64,000 nucleotides of DNA, from contig NZ_CP085442.1 of the NCBI RefSeq assembly GCF_023824195.1, forward strand, positions 2,270,001 through 2,334,000. Reading direction: 5' to 3'. Of the stretch, positions 26,505 through 35,340 are shown piece by piece; position 1 is the stretch's first letter; the number at the start of each line of letters is the position of its first letter. A program made the position numbers and the translations under genes. The DNA is from Priestia megaterium. Lineage in GTDB: Bacteria > Bacillota > Bacilli > Bacillales > Bacillaceae_H. The notes beneath the pieces are model-generated. The model saw nothing but the letters and a program-made list of their open reading frames with translations, was not told where the DNA came from and did not search any database.

Positions 26505-26862
26505 CAGTGCAGATTTGCTAACAAAAAGGCAGACAAGCATTTACTTCGAAAAACTTTTAAACACCTTTCCTTTTTTAACAATCATGCAAATTAATTGGAG
26601 AAAAGTATTAATTAAAAAGTCCACCCGGCATATTGAAGAAATCAAAAAATGGCTTCAAGAGATGAATATAAAAGAACATCAGGTTGTTTTATTTTGGAAA
26701 CGAGCAACTAAAGCTGTAAGCGTCGATTTAGATCAGGCTTTACTGTTTTTTCAACAAACAGCTGATCTTACAGAAGAAGCATTTATTTACTGTCCGTCTG
26801 TTGACTATGTAATTGAGTATTTTAAAGACGGTAAAATGATGATTGGTTTAGCAGCACGCTAA
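26467..26862 (+). CDS. Hypothetical protein (131 aa)
   Basis: I do not recognise this family. It is a soluble, mixed charged and hydrophobic protein without membrane segments. It begins MTKVEHYIQALGNSADLLTK, has a basic centre (LIKKSTRHIEEIKKWLQEM) and ends in a strand-rich part (YCPSVDYVIEYFKDGKMMIG). GGAGG lies 6 bases ahead of ATG 26467, and an in-frame ATG at 26461 directly abuts that site. A terminator follows 14 bases after the stop, so it is a single-gene unit. Confidence 0.65.
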   Translation: MTKVEHYIQALGNSADLLTKRQTSIYFEKLLNTFPFLTIMQINWRKVLIKKSTRHIEEIKKWLQEMNIKEHQVVLFWKRATKAVSVDLDQALLFFQQTADLTEEAFIYCPSVDYVIEYFKDGKMMIGLAAR

Positions 26863-26876
26863 TTAAAAGGAAAAAG

Positions 26877-26922
26877 AAAGCTGAGAGAAGAGGGGAATGA
26901 GAACTTCTTCACTCAGCTTTTT
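26877..26922 (+). terminator. Terminator after the gene at 26467-26862
   Basis: AAAGCTGAG and CTCAGCTTT form the base of the stem, with AGAAG and CTTCT pairing above it, followed by a T run. Confidence 0.75.
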
Positions 26923-27005
26923 ATGCATATAAAATCTGAAAAATACGAAACATAACGTTATTTACAACATAAATTACCTTCTCTTTATAATTAGTGGGAA
27001 AAGTA

Positions 27006-27033
27006 TTGACATTTTCCATAAAACAAATATAAT
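27006..27033 (+). promoter_or_regulatory. SigA-type promoter of the NAD salvage operon
   Basis: TTGACA (27006-27011), 16 bases and TATAAT (27028-27033) form a near-perfect promoter. The -10 box is overlapped by the inverted repeat at 27031-27056. Confidence 0.8.
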
Positions 27034-27056
27034 TAACATTAATCATATTGTTAATT
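27031..27056. promoter_or_regulatory. Candidate NrtR operator 1
   Basis: AATTAACA-N10-TGTTAATT, a perfect 8-base inverted repeat, overlaps the -10 box and transcription start of nrtR. The same arms and the same spacing occur again at 27885-27910. This is the expected arrangement for autorepression by NrtR. Confidence 0.8.
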
Positions 27057-27085
27057 GTAAAAAGAGCGATCAGGAGAAATGATGA

Positions 27086-27862
27086 ATGTCGAACAAAAAA
27101 GCAATGACGAATCAAAAGAAAAAAGAATACCCTAAACCATATGGCTATACGTCAGATATTGCTGTATTTACGATTGTGACGGAAGAAAAAGAACCATACA
27201 AACCACCTAAAATGAATTTGAAATTAATGCTTATCCAACGAGCAATGGTGAATGCAGAGGGAGAAAAGAACAGCGAAGCAGGAAAATGGGCGCTTCCCGG
27301 CGGATTTGTCCAGCCTGATGAATCAGCTTTTGAAGCGGCCAAAAGAGAGCTCGAAGAAGAAACGGGCGTAAAAGATATTCATTTAAAACACTATGGTGTC
27401 TATGATGAGCCTGGCAGGGACGATAGAGGATGGGTCATTACAAACGCACATTATGCAATCGTCCCAGAAGATAGTCTAATAAAGCGAAAAGCGAATGATG
27501 ATGCTGCTCGAGTTGAATTATTTAAAATAGATGAAATCTTTTCATTGCCTTTAGCTTTTGATCATGAAATCATCATTCGAGATGCAATCAAGGAAATTAA
27601 GAAAGATTTATTGCAAACGACCATTGCCCAGAAGTTTCTGCCTTCTCAGTTTACATACTCTGAGCTGCAGGCTGTGCTGCTTACCGTAACGGATGATGCA
27701 GCGATTAAAAGTGATCAGGCCTTTGCACGAAAAATAAGAATGCTGCCATTTATTGAAGAAGTAGACGGAAAAACAACGACGAGAACGTCTAAAAAACCAA
27801 CAAAGCTCTACCGGTTTGTTGAAATGAATGTGATGAAGCCAATCTATACAGCACGCTATTAA
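27086..27862 (+). CDS. nrtR: NrtR: Nudix-domain transcriptional regulator of NAD biosynthesis
   Basis: This is a 258-residue protein. The N-terminal Nudix domain (about 20-165) carries an intact Nudix box, GFVQPDESAFEAAKRELEEE then TGV. The C-terminal winged helix (about 170-250, LPSQFTYSELQAVLLTVTDD, with the basic TTTRTSKKPTKLYRF) binds DNA. In this family ADP-ribose or related NAD metabolites release the repressor from its operator. It heads an operon of four NAD salvage genes and has two matching inverted repeats nearby. The intact box leaves open a hydrolase activity as well. AGGAG lies 9 bases ahead of the ATG. Confidence 0.9.
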   Translation: MSNKKAMTNQKKKEYPKPYGYTSDIAVFTIVTEEKEPYKPPKMNLKLMLIQRAMVNAEGEKNSEAGKWALPGGFVQPDESAFEAAKRELEEETGVKDIHLKHYGVYDEPGRDDRGWVITNAHYAIVPEDSLIKRKANDDAARVELFKIDEIFSLPLAFDHEIIIRDAIKEIKKDLLQTTIAQKFLPSQFTYSELQAVLLTVTDDAAIKSDQAFARKIRMLPFIEEVDGKTTTRTSKKPTKLYRFVEMNVMKPIYTARY

Positions 27863-27884
27863 AAGAAAAACTTCCAATTCAAAT

Positions 27885-27910
27885 AATTAACAATATGTTA
27901 ACTGTTAATT
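27885..27910. promoter_or_regulatory. Candidate NrtR operator 2
   Basis: AATTAACA-N10-TGTTAATT lies in the 71-base gap between nrtR and the nicotinamidase gene, with arms identical to operator 1. It may control an internal promoter for the salvage genes. Confidence 0.78.
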
Positions 27911-27933
27911 TTTACTTATGAGGGGGAAACATA

Positions 27934-28482
27934 ATGAAAAAAGCACTGATTAACATCGATTATACAAATGATTTTGTAGCTGAAAACGGAGCTTTGACAT
28001 GCGGAGAACCAGGGCGACACATTGAAACATCCATAAGCGATATTACGCGTCAATTTATTGAGCAAAACGAGTATGTCGTGTTCGCCATTGATTTTCATAA
28101 AGAAAATGATTCCTTGCATCCAGAATCAGCGCTGTTTCCGCCTCATAATGTTGAAGGTTCTGCAGGAAGAGAGCTATACGGAAAGTTAAATGATTTATAT
28201 AACGTGTATCAATCAAAGGCAAATATAGAATGGATGAATAAAACGAGATACAGCGCATTTGCTGGAACGAATCTGGAGATTAAACTGCGAGAAAGACAAA
28301 TTACCGATGTCTACTTAGCAGGTGTATGTACGGATATCTGTGTACTTCATACAGCAGTAGATGCCTATAATAAAGGGTTTGCTATTTATATTTATGAAAA
28401 AGCCGTAGCAAGCTTTAATCAAAAAGGTCATGAGTGGGCGCTTGAACATTTTAAATCTTGCCTCGGAGCAGAAATTATTTAA
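27934..28482 (+). CDS. pncA: Nicotinamidase (isochorismatase-like hydrolase)
   Basis: It converts nicotinamide to nicotinate, the first step of salvage. This 182-residue protein has the isochorismatase-like fold with DYTNDF (Asp9 and Asp13 region), the metal-binding segment IDFHKENDSLHPES, and the catalytic Cys in LAGVCTDICVLHTAVDAY. The neighbours pncB, nadD-like and nadE supply the following steps, which makes the nicotinamidase call firm. GAGGGGG precedes the ATG. It is the first gene after the second NrtR operator. Confidence 0.9.
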   Translation: MKKALINIDYTNDFVAENGALTCGEPGRHIETSISDITRQFIEQNEYVVFAIDFHKENDSLHPESALFPPHNVEGSAGRELYGKLNDLYNVYQSKANIEWMNKTRYSAFAGTNLEIKLRERQITDVYLAGVCTDICVLHTAVDAYNKGFAIYIYEKAVASFNQKGHEWALEHFKSCLGAEII

Positions 28483-28505
28483 GGACATAAAAGTGGAGGA
28501 AATCA

Positions 28506-29975
28506 ATGAATATGTTTACGGATGACAGCGTAATGCTACACACCGATTTATATCAAATTAATATGGGAGAAACGTACTGGGAAGATAATATTCATCAAAA
28601 GAAGGCTGTTTTTGAAGTTTTCTTCCGCAAACTTCCTTTTGGGAATGGCTATGCTGTTTTTGCTGGGTTAGAAAGAATTATTGAATATATTAAAGCATTT
28701 AAATTTAGCGAATCAGATTTAACCTACTTGCACGAAGAATTAGGTTTTAAAGAAGATTATTTAGCTTACTTAAAAGACCTTACGTTTACTGGAACGATTC
28801 GATGTATGCGTGAAGGTGAGCTTGTGTTTCATAATGAACCAATTTTACGTGTAGAAGCACCATTAATTGAAGCTCAGCTCGTAGAAACAGCTATTTTGAA
28901 TATTGTGAATTATCAAACGCTGATTGCGACGAAAGCAGCTCGAATCAAACATGTAGTAGGAGATCAAGTGGCAATGGAATTTGGAACACGCCGCGCTCAA
29001 GAAATGGACGCTGCTATTTGGGGAACAAGAGCAGCCTATATTGGCGGATTTGGTGCTACTTCTAACGTGCGAGCAGGAAAGAAATTTGGAATTCCAGTTG
29101 CAGGAACGCATGCTCATGCAATGGTGCAAGCTTATAAAGACGAATATATTGCATTTCATAAATATGCTCGTCGCCATAAAAACTGCGTGTTTCTAGTTGA
29201 TACGTACGATACGTTAAAATCAGGAGTTCCCAATGCCATTAAAGTAGCAAAAGAATTAGGCGATAAAATTAATTTTACAGCGATTCGCTTAGACAGCGGC
29301 GATTTAACATATTTATCTAAAAAAGCTCGTCAAATGTTAGATGAAGCAGGGTTTACAGAGACAAAAATTGTTGCTTCCAACGATTTAGATGAAGATACGA
29401 TTATGCATTTAAAGTCGCAAGGGGCACAAATAGACACGTGGGGAATTGGTACTAAGCTCATTACTGCATATGATCAGCCGGCGCTTGGAGCAGTGTATAA
29501 ACTCGTCTCTATTGAAGGAGAAAATGGCGAGATGATGGATACGATTAAAATTAGCGCGAATCCTGAAAAAGTGAGTACACCAGGGTTGAAGCGCGTATAT
29601 CGTATTATTAATAATTTGAATGGGAAATCTGAAGGGGATTATATCACGATGGAAGACGAAGATCCTCAAAGCGAAGAACGTTTAAAAATGTTCCATCCTG
29701 TTCATACGTTTATCAGTAAATTCGTCACAAATTTTGAGGCAAAAGAACTCCATCATGATATCTTTGTAAACGGAGAGCTTGTGTATGAAACAGAAGAACT
29801 TCAGGAAATTCAGCAGTACGTAAAAGATAATTTAGAGCTGCTTTGGGATGAATATAAGCGCACGCGCAATCCTGAAGAATATCCAGTAGATTTAAGCGAA
29901 AAGTGTTGGGAAAATAAAACGCGTCAAATTGCGTACGTAAAACAAAAAGTAGCGGAAGCCCTAAATAAAAAATAG
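28506..29975 (+). CDS. pncB: Nicotinate phosphoribosyltransferase
   Basis: It makes nicotinate mononucleotide from nicotinate and PRPP. This 489-residue protein starts with the family's HTDLYQINMGETYW and has the catalytic-His region AGTHAHAMVQAY, EFGTRRAQEMDAA and the substrate strand AIRLDSGDL. Its length agrees with B. subtilis PncB. It is 23 bases downstream of pncA and 15 bases upstream of the adenylyltransferase, so all three are on one transcript. TGGAGG precedes ATG 28506. Confidence 0.94.
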   Translation: MNMFTDDSVMLHTDLYQINMGETYWEDNIHQKKAVFEVFFRKLPFGNGYAVFAGLERIIEYIKAFKFSESDLTYLHEELGFKEDYLAYLKDLTFTGTIRCMREGELVFHNEPILRVEAPLIEAQLVETAILNIVNYQTLIATKAARIKHVVGDQVAMEFGTRRAQEMDAAIWGTRAAYIGGFGATSNVRAGKKFGIPVAGTHAHAMVQAYKDEYIAFHKYARRHKNCVFLVDTYDTLKSGVPNAIKVAKELGDKINFTAIRLDSGDLTYLSKKARQMLDEAGFTETKIVASNDLDEDTIMHLKSQGAQIDTWGIGTKLITAYDQPALGAVYKLVSIEGENGEMMDTIKISANPEKVSTPGLKRVYRIINNLNGKSEGDYITMEDEDPQSEERLKMFHPVHTFISKFVTNFEAKELHHDIFVNGELVYETEELQEIQQYVKDNLELLWDEYKRTRNPEEYPVDLSEKCWENKTRQIAYVKQKVAEALNKK

Positions 29976-29990
29976 TAGGGAGCTGGAGAC

Positions 29991-30671
29991 ATGTCAGATA
30001 CGCTTGCTTATTTTCAACAGCTAAACCCTGATAAGAAAATAGATAAGCTTTTAGAAAAAGGAGCGAAAATTGGGATTTATGGTTCTTCTTTTGATCCGGT
30101 TACCAATGTTCATCTTTGGACGGCCTCAACGGTTGCGCACCGAAAGAAGTTAGATGCTATTATCTTTTTGCCTTCGTCGCACAAACGAACAGATAAAAAG
30201 CTCCAGACGTCGGATGAGCACCGTGTAAATATGGTTAGCTTAGCGATTAAAGACAACCCGAAATTTTTGCTCGATACGTATGAGCTAGACGTATTGCCCG
30301 GCTATCATTACACATACTACACTATGGAGCACTTTAAAAAATTGCTTCCACACGCTGACTTATTTTTTATTATGGGAGCCGACTTACTTCAAGATATTGG
30401 TGAAGGCAAGTGGAAGAAAGCAGATGAACTTATTAGTAAAAACCAGTTTATCATCATGGCAAGAGAGGGAATAGACATGTTGAAAGCTATTAGTCATTCT
30501 CCTTTGCTTCGAAATTATGACGACGGCCGGTTTCACCTTCTTGATAAAGGGCTGGCGATGGAAATCAGCTCTACTTATATTCGTCAAGAATTTGCCCGGG
30601 GCGGAGAACCAAGATATTTAATGCCTGATCTCTGTTATTTTTATAGTAAAAAACATGGACTGTATCAGTAA
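29991..30671 (+). CDS. Nicotinate-nucleotide adenylyltransferase-like protein with altered nucleotide motif
   Basis: It should adenylate nicotinate mononucleotide to deamido-NAD. This 226-residue protein has the nucleotidyltransferase fold: [17 protein letters not shown] at the N-terminus, FFIMGADLL in the middle, and ISSTYIRQE for the second ATP motif. The usual (H/T)xGH reads TNVH, with Gly replaced by Val, and GGxFDP reads GSSFDP. The second motif is intact, so activity is possible but the change is notable. A normal nadD is expected elsewhere in the genome. It lies between pncB and nadE. Confidence 0.8.
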   Translation: MSDTLAYFQQLNPDKKIDKLLEKGAKIGIYGSSFDPVTNVHLWTASTVAHRKKLDAIIFLPSSHKRTDKKLQTSDEHRVNMVSLAIKDNPKFLLDTYELDVLPGYHYTYYTMEHFKKLLPHADLFFIMGADLLQDIGEGKWKKADELISKNQFIIMAREGIDMLKAISHSPLLRNYDDGRFHLLDKGLAMEISSTYIRQEFARGGEPRYLMPDLCYFYSKKHGLYQ

Positions 30672-30705
30672 GAAATCTACATATAATGGAAGGAGAGCAT
30701 GTATC

Positions 30706-31527
30706 ATGTCAGACATGCAAGAAAAAATAAGAAAAGAGCTACATGTGAAATCTGAAATTGATCCAGCACAAGAAATTCATGCCCGCGTTGATTTTCTCAA
30801 AAACTACCTAAAGTCAGCAAATGCAAAAGGCTTTGTATTAGGTATAAGCGGAGGGCAGGACTCTAGCTTAGCTGGACGATTAGCGCAGATTGCTGTAGAC
30901 GAATTGCGAAAAGAAGAATATGAAGCAAAATTTGTAGCCGTTCGCTTGCCTCATGGCACGCAGCATGATGAAGCGGATGCGAAGGCGTCACTAGAATTTA
31001 TTAAACCTAATGAAACATATACGTTTAATATTAAAAACACGGTGGAAGCATTTGAAAGTTCGTTTACAGGTGCTACAGATATAGCGCTGTCTGATTTTCA
31101 TAAAGGAAATGTCAAAGCACGTACGCGTATGATTGTACAGTATGCAATCGGAGGAGAAAATGGCCTTTTAGTTATCGGAACCGATCATGCAGCAGAAGCA
31201 GTAACAGGCTTTTTTACGAAATACGGGGATGGCGGAGCAGACGTGCTGCCTCTAACGGGATTAACAAAACGTCAAGGAAAAGCATTGCTAAAAGAATTAG
31301 GTGCAGATAAACGATTGTACGAAAAAGTACCAACAGCTGACTTATTAGATAATAGTCCTGGTCAATCTGATGAAACGGAACTAGGAATTTCTTATGATGA
31401 ACTAGACGATTATTTGGAAGGAAAAGAAGTATCACAACAAGCCGCTGAAAAAATTGAACAGCGCTATCGTATTACTGAACATAAGCGTCAGTTACCGGCT
31501 AGCATGTTTGATGAATGGTGGAAATGA
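30706..31527 (+). CDS. nadE: NH3-dependent NAD synthetase
   Basis: It amidates deamido-NAD to NAD with ammonia and ATP, the last step of the pathway. This 273-residue protein matches B. subtilis NadE in length. SGGQDSS is the PP-loop, and [32 protein letters not shown] and KVPTADL are conserved substrate loops. AAGGAGAG precedes ATG 30706; the in-frame start at 30655 is inside the preceding gene and has no site. It ends the operon and is followed by a strong terminator. Confidence 0.95.
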   Translation: MSDMQEKIRKELHVKSEIDPAQEIHARVDFLKNYLKSANAKGFVLGISGGQDSSLAGRLAQIAVDELRKEEYEAKFVAVRLPHGTQHDEADAKASLEFIKPNETYTFNIKNTVEAFESSFTGATDIALSDFHKGNVKARTRMIVQYAIGGENGLLVIGTDHAAEAVTGFFTKYGDGGADVLPLTGLTKRQGKALLKELGADKRLYEKVPTADLLDNSPGQSDETELGISYDELDDYLEGKEVSQQAAEKIEQRYRITEHKRQLPASMFDEWWK

Positions 31528-31531
31528 GAGA

Positions 31532-31571
31532 AATGCCCATATTAGGTATATCTAATATGGGCATTATTTTG
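31532..31571 (+). terminator. Terminator of the NAD salvage operon
   Basis: A perfect 14-base stem (AATGCCCATATTAG and its complement) with a 6-base loop is followed by ATTTTG. Confidence 0.8.
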
Positions 31572-31643
31572 ACTGATTTCTTTCATAAAACAAAAAAGAG
31601 GCGGAAAAAGTGTAATTTAACGAATTGTTTTCTCATACACACT

Positions 31644-31671
31644 TTGTTATTCTTACGCACTTTGGTATAAT
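31644..31671 (+). promoter_or_regulatory. SigA-type promoter for yugI
   Basis: TTGTTA, 16 bases and TATAAT lie 38 bases before the yugI start codon, with AGGAGG in the leader. Confidence 0.6.
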
Positions 31672-31708
31672 GAAGTGCTTTTAATATTATTGAGGAGGAA
31701 CATTTTTT

Positions 31709-32146
31709 ATGGCAGTTGAAGTAGGTAGCAAGGTACAAGGTAAAGTAACAGGTATTACTAATTTTGGAGCATTTGTAGAATTACCTGGAGGTCAAACTGG
31801 GCTTGTACATATTAGTGAGGTAGCTGACAGCTATGTAAAAGACATTAATGACCATCTTAAAGTTGGTCAAGAAATTGAAGTGAAAGTCGTTAATGAGAAA
31901 GACGGAAAAATTGGATTATCGATTAAAAAAGCGATAGATAAACCTGAAAGACCCTCATCTTCTTATTCACAACGCCCGCCACGTCAGGCAAGAAATAATG
32001 ATAATCGTTCTAAAAGCAACTTCCAACCAAAGGAAAACTTCGAACAAAAAATGGCGCGTTTCTTAAAAGATAGTGAAGATAATTTATCTACACTAAAACG
32101 CAGCACTGAATCAAAGCGAGGTGGCAGAGGCGGAAGACGCGGATAA
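31709..32146 (+). CDS. yugI: S1-domain RNA-binding protein (GSP13/YugI)
   Basis: This is a 145-residue protein. Residues 1-75 form one S1 domain (GSKVQGKVTGITNFGAFVEL, LVHISEVAD, KIGLSIKKA). A long Arg/Ser/Asn-rich tail follows and ends in RGGRGGRRG, an RGG-like segment that should bind RNA loosely. B. subtilis YugI/GSP13 is a general stress protein associated with ribosomes. The gene stands alone between two terminators. GAGGAGG precedes the ATG. Confidence 0.9.
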   Translation: MAVEVGSKVQGKVTGITNFGAFVELPGGQTGLVHISEVADSYVKDINDHLKVGQEIEVKVVNEKDGKIGLSIKKAIDKPERPSSSYSQRPPRQARNNDNRSKSNFQPKENFEQKMARFLKDSEDNLSTLKRSTESKRGGRGGRRG

Positions 32147-32180
32147 ATCCCTTCCACTTTAACTACTTTATTATATAGTT

Positions 32181-32216
32181 GAAGCAAGCCAGTAAAAATT
32201 GGCTTGCTTCTTTTTT
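32181..32216 (+). terminator. Terminator after yugI
   Basis: GAAGCAAGCC and GGCTTGCTTC form a perfect 10-base stem, extended inward by A-T pairs, with TTTTTT after it. Confidence 0.85.
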
Positions 32217-32264
32217 GTAATAGCTTAGTATATGCGGTAGAAGAGTAAAGAGAAGGTTAAGTAC

Positions 32265-32348
32265 TTACTTAGTTGTAAAGTAGATGCCAATAGTGACAAG
32301 CGATGAGAGAAGATCAAGGATGAGTAGGATGAAATTTAAATCTATCAT
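32265..32348 (-). CDS. 27-residue hydrophobic peptide, possible type I toxin-like membrane peptide
   Basis: The peptide begins MIDLNFILLILDLLSSLVTI and ends with YFTTK: one membrane helix and a polar, basic end. A very strong ribosome site (AAAGGGAGG) sits 7 bases ahead of ATG 32348; another in-frame ATG at 32354 is too close to it. Size, layout and strength of the site resemble the toxin peptides of type I toxin-antitoxin systems (TxpA/BsrG and holin-like toxin groups). No antisense RNA promoter is clear, so the toxin role is only suggested. The alternative is a small membrane regulator. Confidence 0.5.
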   Translation of the reverse strand: MIDLNFILLILDLLSSLVTIGIYFTTK

Positions 32349-32360
32349 AATCATGCCTCC

Positions 32361-32886
32361 CTTTTTGCGAGCGTTGACGTTAGTATCTGCACGAACTACT
32401 TTTATTATTCGTAATTTTTAAAAATTTCATTTAATTAAGTGTGATATTTTATATTAAATTAAACTATGTTCTAAATAATAAGTTATAAAATAAAAAACGC
32501 TTATAAGAACAATTTTCTTAAAATAATAAAAAAATCTTATAAGTAAACGAAAGGAAAGTAGGAATGAGTCCCTGATAGAAATAGCTAAATTAACAGAAAT
32601 TCGTCAGTATTCTTGTATATTCATCTAATCTCTTCATAATTTTAGGAATGAAAAAGTGTTGAAAAAGCGAGAAGTAGACAAAATCCTTCATTTTTTGAGC
32701 ATTAGTGCATAATTTGCATGAATATATAAAATGATTCCATAGACTCAAGGATTTTATAGTAATATATAGAACTTCCATACTATTCTAATTTTTAACTCGC
32801 TAGCTAAGCAAAAGATGCGTATGTTCTGGGGATGAAGGCATACATAGTAGCACGAAGTATAGAGAGAAATGGAGAGGGAAAAAACA
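32361..32886. other. AT-rich intergenic region upstream of the Vpr-type protease
   Basis: About 525 bases without a convincing gene. CTTATAAG occurs twice, near 32500 and 32534, about 40 bases apart in a very AT-rich stretch. The region should hold the promoter of the protease gene and perhaps regulatory RNA for the small peptide gene on the left. An open frame on the minus strand (32590-32778) has no ribosome site. Confidence 0.4.
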
Positions 32887-35298
32887 ATGAAAAAAGTATC
32901 AATTCGGTCTGTATTAAGTACAGTAGCATTTTCGGTTGCTTTATCTTCTTTTGCAATGGGAGCATCCGCTAACGGAAATTCAAAGCCGGCGCTTGAACCG
33001 TCTTTAGTTAAAATTCAAGGAGACTATAACTTAAAATCAGCAAAAAAAGTAAAAGTTATTGTGGAGTTAAATGAAGAGTCTGTAGCGGAAGCAAAGAAAA
33101 AGGGAGTAGCGCAAAGTAAAGGAAAGATTAAAAAAGCGCGTGACGAAGTGAAAAAAGAGCTTTCAAAAGCTTCTAAAACTTCAAAAGTAAAGCGTGAATA
33201 TGACCAAGTATTTTCCGGATTTTCAGCGGAACTTCCGGCTAATGACCTTGAAAAAGTAGCCAGTTTACCCGGAGTAAAAGCTATTTATCCGAGCGTTGAA
33301 TATCATACAACAGAAGTGAAATCGAAAGAAGTGAGCGCCGAAGAATACGGTTCTGAAATGGATAAAAGTATTTACTATGTAGGAGCAGATCAAGCGTGGA
33401 AATCAGGATATACAGGTAAAAATATGACCGTAGCCGTTATCGATACAGGCGTCGATTACGACCACCCGGATTTAAAGTCAGCGTTTGAGAAATATAAAGG
33501 ATGGGATTTTGTTGACGATGACAAAGACCCTCAAGAAACGCCGGCTGGAGATCCAAAAGGCGAAGCGACAACGCACGGTACGCACGTAGCGGGAACAATT
33601 GCAGCGGATGGGAAAATTAAAGGGGTAGCTCCTGATGCCCATTTACTTGCTTATCGTGTACTAGGTCCAGGAGGAACAGGTACAACGGAAGACGTGATCG
33701 CCGGTATTGAACGTGCCGTAGAAGACGGAGCGGATGTAATGAACCTGTCGCTTGGAGATACAATTAATAATCCAGACTTGGCAACGAGTATTGCATTAGA
33801 TTGGGCAATGGAAGAAGGAGTAGTAGCTGTTACATCAAATGGAAACAGTGGACCAGCTAACTGGACAGTAGGCTCTCCGGGGACGTCTCGTGAAGCTATC
33901 TCAGTTGGTGCGACTCAGCTTCCCTACAATTTGTATAAAACGACATTAACTGTAGATAACGCAAGCTATGCTTCAGCTGAAGTAATGGGCTTTCCAAATG
34001 ACAAGGCATTACTGGATGCAAGTGGTAAAAATTATGAATTTGTACCTGTCGGACTCGGAAAACCAGAAGACTTTGAAGGAAAGGACGTAAAAGGAAAAGT
34101 AGCGGTTATTTCTCGCGGTGACATTGCGTTTGTAGATAAAGTTGACAATGCGAAAAAAGCCGGTGCTGTGGCAACGGTGATTTACAATAACGTAGAAGGA
34201 ACGATCCCTGATATTCCAGGTACATCTCTGCCAAGTATTCGCCTATCAAAAGCCGATGGACAAGCTTTGGTAGCTTCTTTAGCAAAAGGATCCGTCACGG
34301 GCTCTTTTAATGCAACATTTGATCAGACGGTTGATGAAACAATGGCTGATTTTTCATCTCGCGGACCCGTTGTGGATACGTGGATGATTAAGCCAGACAT
34401 TTCAGCACCTGGAGTAGACATTATCAGCACAGTGCCAACAAATGATCCAAGCAACCCTCATGGATATGGATCAAAACAAGGAACAAGTATGGCCGCGCCG
34501 CACGTAGCGGGAGCAGCAGCGTTAATTTTACAGGCGCATCCAAATTATAAAGTAGAAGATGTAAAAGCATCTTTAATGAACACAACGGAACTGCTTCGTG
34601 ACCGCAACGGGCTGATTTATCCTCATAATACGCAAGGTGCAGGAAGCATGCGCGTAGTAGATGCAATTAAAGCAAAAACGCTTATTACACCAGGAAGTCA
34701 TTCGTACGGTGTTTTTTATAAAGATAAAGGGAAACAAGTAGAAAAACAAAGCTTCAACATTAAAAATCTATCAAATCACAGTCAAAAATACTCGATCAAA
34801 GTAAAATTTAAGAAAAGCCATCAGGCAATTGACGTTAAATCAACAAACGATTTAGTTGTTAATGCAGGAAAAACACAAAAAGTAAATCTAAATGTAAAAG
34901 TAGATGCAGGGAAATTATCTCCTGGCTATTACGAAGGCACAATTACCGTAAGTAACAATAAAGAAACGTACGATGTTCCAACAATCTTATTTGTAAAAGA
35001 GCCGGACTATCCTCGCGTCACTTCTGCCTATGTAGATGTACTTGGAAATGGATCATTTGAATACGGCAGTTATTTACCAGGAGGAGCAGAGAAGCTTAGC
35101 TATTACATTTACGATGCAACGTTAGAAACAGGGGAATTGTTAAGTTCGTATACGAATGTAGCAAAAGGATTCTCTAGCGCAACGTGGGACGGAAAAATTA
35201 ATGGTGAAGCTCTTCCAGCGGGAACGTATTATTTATACGCAGAAGCAGTGAAAGCAGGTCAGACGACCGGTTCTTTAGGAGAATTTGAAATTAAATAA
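32887..35298 (+). CDS. vpr: Secreted subtilisin-like serine protease, Vpr type
   Basis: This is an 803-residue extracellular protease. A signal peptide of about 29 residues ends near GASANG. An I9-type propeptide follows (about 45-140), then the S8 catalytic domain with Asp186 (AVIDTGVDYDHPD), His230 (THGTHVAG) and Ser534 (GTSMAAPHVAG). A PA domain is inserted between His and Ser (about 370-460). The C-terminal 200 residues look like Fn3-type beta domains. GAGAGGG lies 8 bases ahead of ATG 32887, so the in-frame ATG at 32869 is not used. A terminator follows directly. Confidence 0.92.
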   Translation: MKKVSIRSVLSTVAFSVALSSFAMGASANGNSKPALEPSLVKIQGDYNLKSAKKVKVIVELNEESVAEAKKKGVAQSKGKIKKARDEVKKELSKASKTSKVKREYDQVFSGFSAELPANDLEKVASLPGVKAIYPSVEYHTTEVKSKEVSAEEYGSEMDKSIYYVGADQAWKSGYTGKNMTVAVIDTGVDYDHPDLKSAFEKYKGWDFVDDDKDPQETPAGDPKGEATTHGTHVAGTIAADGKIKGVAPDAHLLAYRVLGPGGTGTTEDVIAGIERAVEDGADVMNLSLGDTINNPDLATSIALDWAMEEGVVAVTSNGNSGPANWTVGSPGTSREAISVGATQLPYNLYKTTLTVDNASYASAEVMGFPNDKALLDASGKNYEFVPVGLGKPEDFEGKDVKGKVAVISRGDIAFVDKVDNAKKAGAVATVIYNNVEGTIPDIPGTSLPSIRLSKADGQALVASLAKGSVTGSFNATFDQTVDETMADFSSRGPVVDTWMIKPDISAPGVDIISTVPTNDPSNPHGYGSKQGTSMAAPHVAGAAALILQAHPNYKVEDVKASLMNTTELLRDRNGLIYPHNTQGAGSMRVVDAIKAKTLITPGSHSYGVFYKDKGKQVEKQSFNIKNLSNHSQKYSIKVKFKKSHQAIDVKSTNDLVVNAGKTQKVNLNVKVDAGKLSPGYYEGTITVSNNKETYDVPTILFVKEPDYPRVTSAYVDVLGNGSFEYGSYLPGGAEKLSYYIYDATLETGELLSSYTNVAKGFSSATWDGKINGEALPAGTYYLYAEAVKAGQTTGSLGEFEIK

Positions 35299-35300
35299 AT

Positions 35301-35340
35301 AAAAAAGAGAGTGTCAGTCTAACTGACACTCTCTTTTTTA
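35301..35340. terminator. Bidirectional terminator
   Basis: An 18-base perfect stem (AAAAAAGAGAGTGTCAGT and its complement) with a 3-base loop lies between vpr and the convergent dehydrogenase gene, overlapping the stop of the latter. Confidence 0.9.

Noticed and set aside
32590..32778. 62-codon frame on the minus strand upstream of vpr
   Set aside because: It lacks a ribosome site, and the peptide has no recognisable pattern.
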